In this document: one piece after another, positions 63,987 through 64,000 of the stretch | Numbering within the stretch: the stretch's first letter is position 1 | How the letters are laid out: each line of letters starts with the position of its first letter | Origin: Thermobifida halotolerans | GTDB lineage: Bacteria > Actinomycetota > Actinomycetes > Streptosporangiales > Streptosporangiaceae | DNA length: 64,000 nt | NCBI RefSeq assembly: GCF_003574835.2 | Contig: NZ_CP063196.1 | Coordinates: 1,612,001 to 1,676,000 of the forward strand | Reading direction: 5' to 3' | Program-made: the position numbers and the translations under genes | The notes under the pieces: generated by a model | Seen by the model: the letters and a program-made list of their open reading frames with translations, nothing else | The model's database searches: none | What the model was told of the DNA's origin: nothing

Positions 63987-64000
63987 ATGCCCGCAGACGA
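63987..64000 (+). CDS. Possible gene start cut by the window end
   Basis: ATG at 63987 with GTGAGGA ten bases upstream opens a frame (MPAD...) that leaves the window after four codons. Nothing more can be said. Confidence 0.3.

Overview
The window is high-GC DNA with many GTG starts, ATGA/GTGA gene overlaps, an F420-type enzyme, a PknB-like kinase, conservon-type genes and a rifamycin-associated element. This points to a filamentous actinomycete. A member of the Nocardiopsaceae or Streptomycetaceae is my inference; no rRNA or other marker gene is present to settle it.

Layout. 1-6 kb: a 5'-cut TPP enzyme, a malate/lactate dehydrogenase, a siderophore-interacting flavoprotein, an MFS exporter divergent from a LysR regulator that has lost the middle of its effector domain, and an SDR. 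6.0-7.2 kb: a graveyard of an ECF sigma factor, an IS200/IS605 element and a MarR gene. 7.2-12.2 kb: the nitrate uptake and assimilation operon (narK, nitrate reductase, its FAD/[2Fe-2S] partner) behind a GlnR-like box. 12.3-14.2 kb: a PrmC-like methyltransferase and a nitroreductase-hemerythrin fusion. 14.2-15.8 kb: decayed DNA with DUF998 and tnpB relics, followed by a Ser/Thr kinase with Sel1-like repeats (15.8-17.5 kb). 17.7-23.8 kb: one minus-strand operon of Roadblock protein, DUF742 fused to a GTPase-like domain without a P-loop lysine, styrene-monooxygenase-like flavoprotein, methyltransferase and a KS-AT-ACP polyketide synthase. 24.9-33.7 kb: an ordinary set of hydrolase, SDR, ferric-reductase-like membrane protein, TetR/ABC exporter pair, ArsC-like protein, PARG-like macrodomain protein and DUF302 protein.

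33.6-39.4 kb: a low-GC mobile island with RibD and AlbA_2 relics, a repeat-rich res-like region, a frameshifted zinc-finger serine resolvase, a 377-residue orphan passenger gene and a broken Tn3-family transposase. 39.7-45.6 kb: hydrolase, metallo-beta-lactamase-fold, VOC, DUF1697, Gfo/Idh/MocA and sugar-isomerase genes, with another tnpB relic. 46.0-50.4 kb: a 32-codon peptide gene with a near-consensus promoter, an attenuator-like hairpin, a prolyl oligopeptidase, a CcdA-like protein and a DsbA-like thioredoxin. 50.4-53.0 kb: K+ channel, small orphan protein and RDD protein. 53.3-58.2 kb: GlnR-boxed nirB-nirD-hemD-cbiX, which reduces nitrite and helps supply its siroheme. 58.3-61.0 kb: a two-component system and a DUF2306 protein. 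61.1-63.8 kb: an intact rifampin monooxygenase gene (rox) behind a 19-bp rifamycin-associated element and a glycosyltransferase relic, flanked by relics of Tn3 transposase and zinc-finger resolvase.

Working together: the two GlnR-boxed loci form one nitrate-to-ammonium route (NarK, nitrate reductase with its FAD partner, NirBD, siroheme enzymes). The strongest candidates for new biology are the conservon-like PKS operon, the peptide/prolyl-oligopeptidase locus and the transposon-flanked rox locus.
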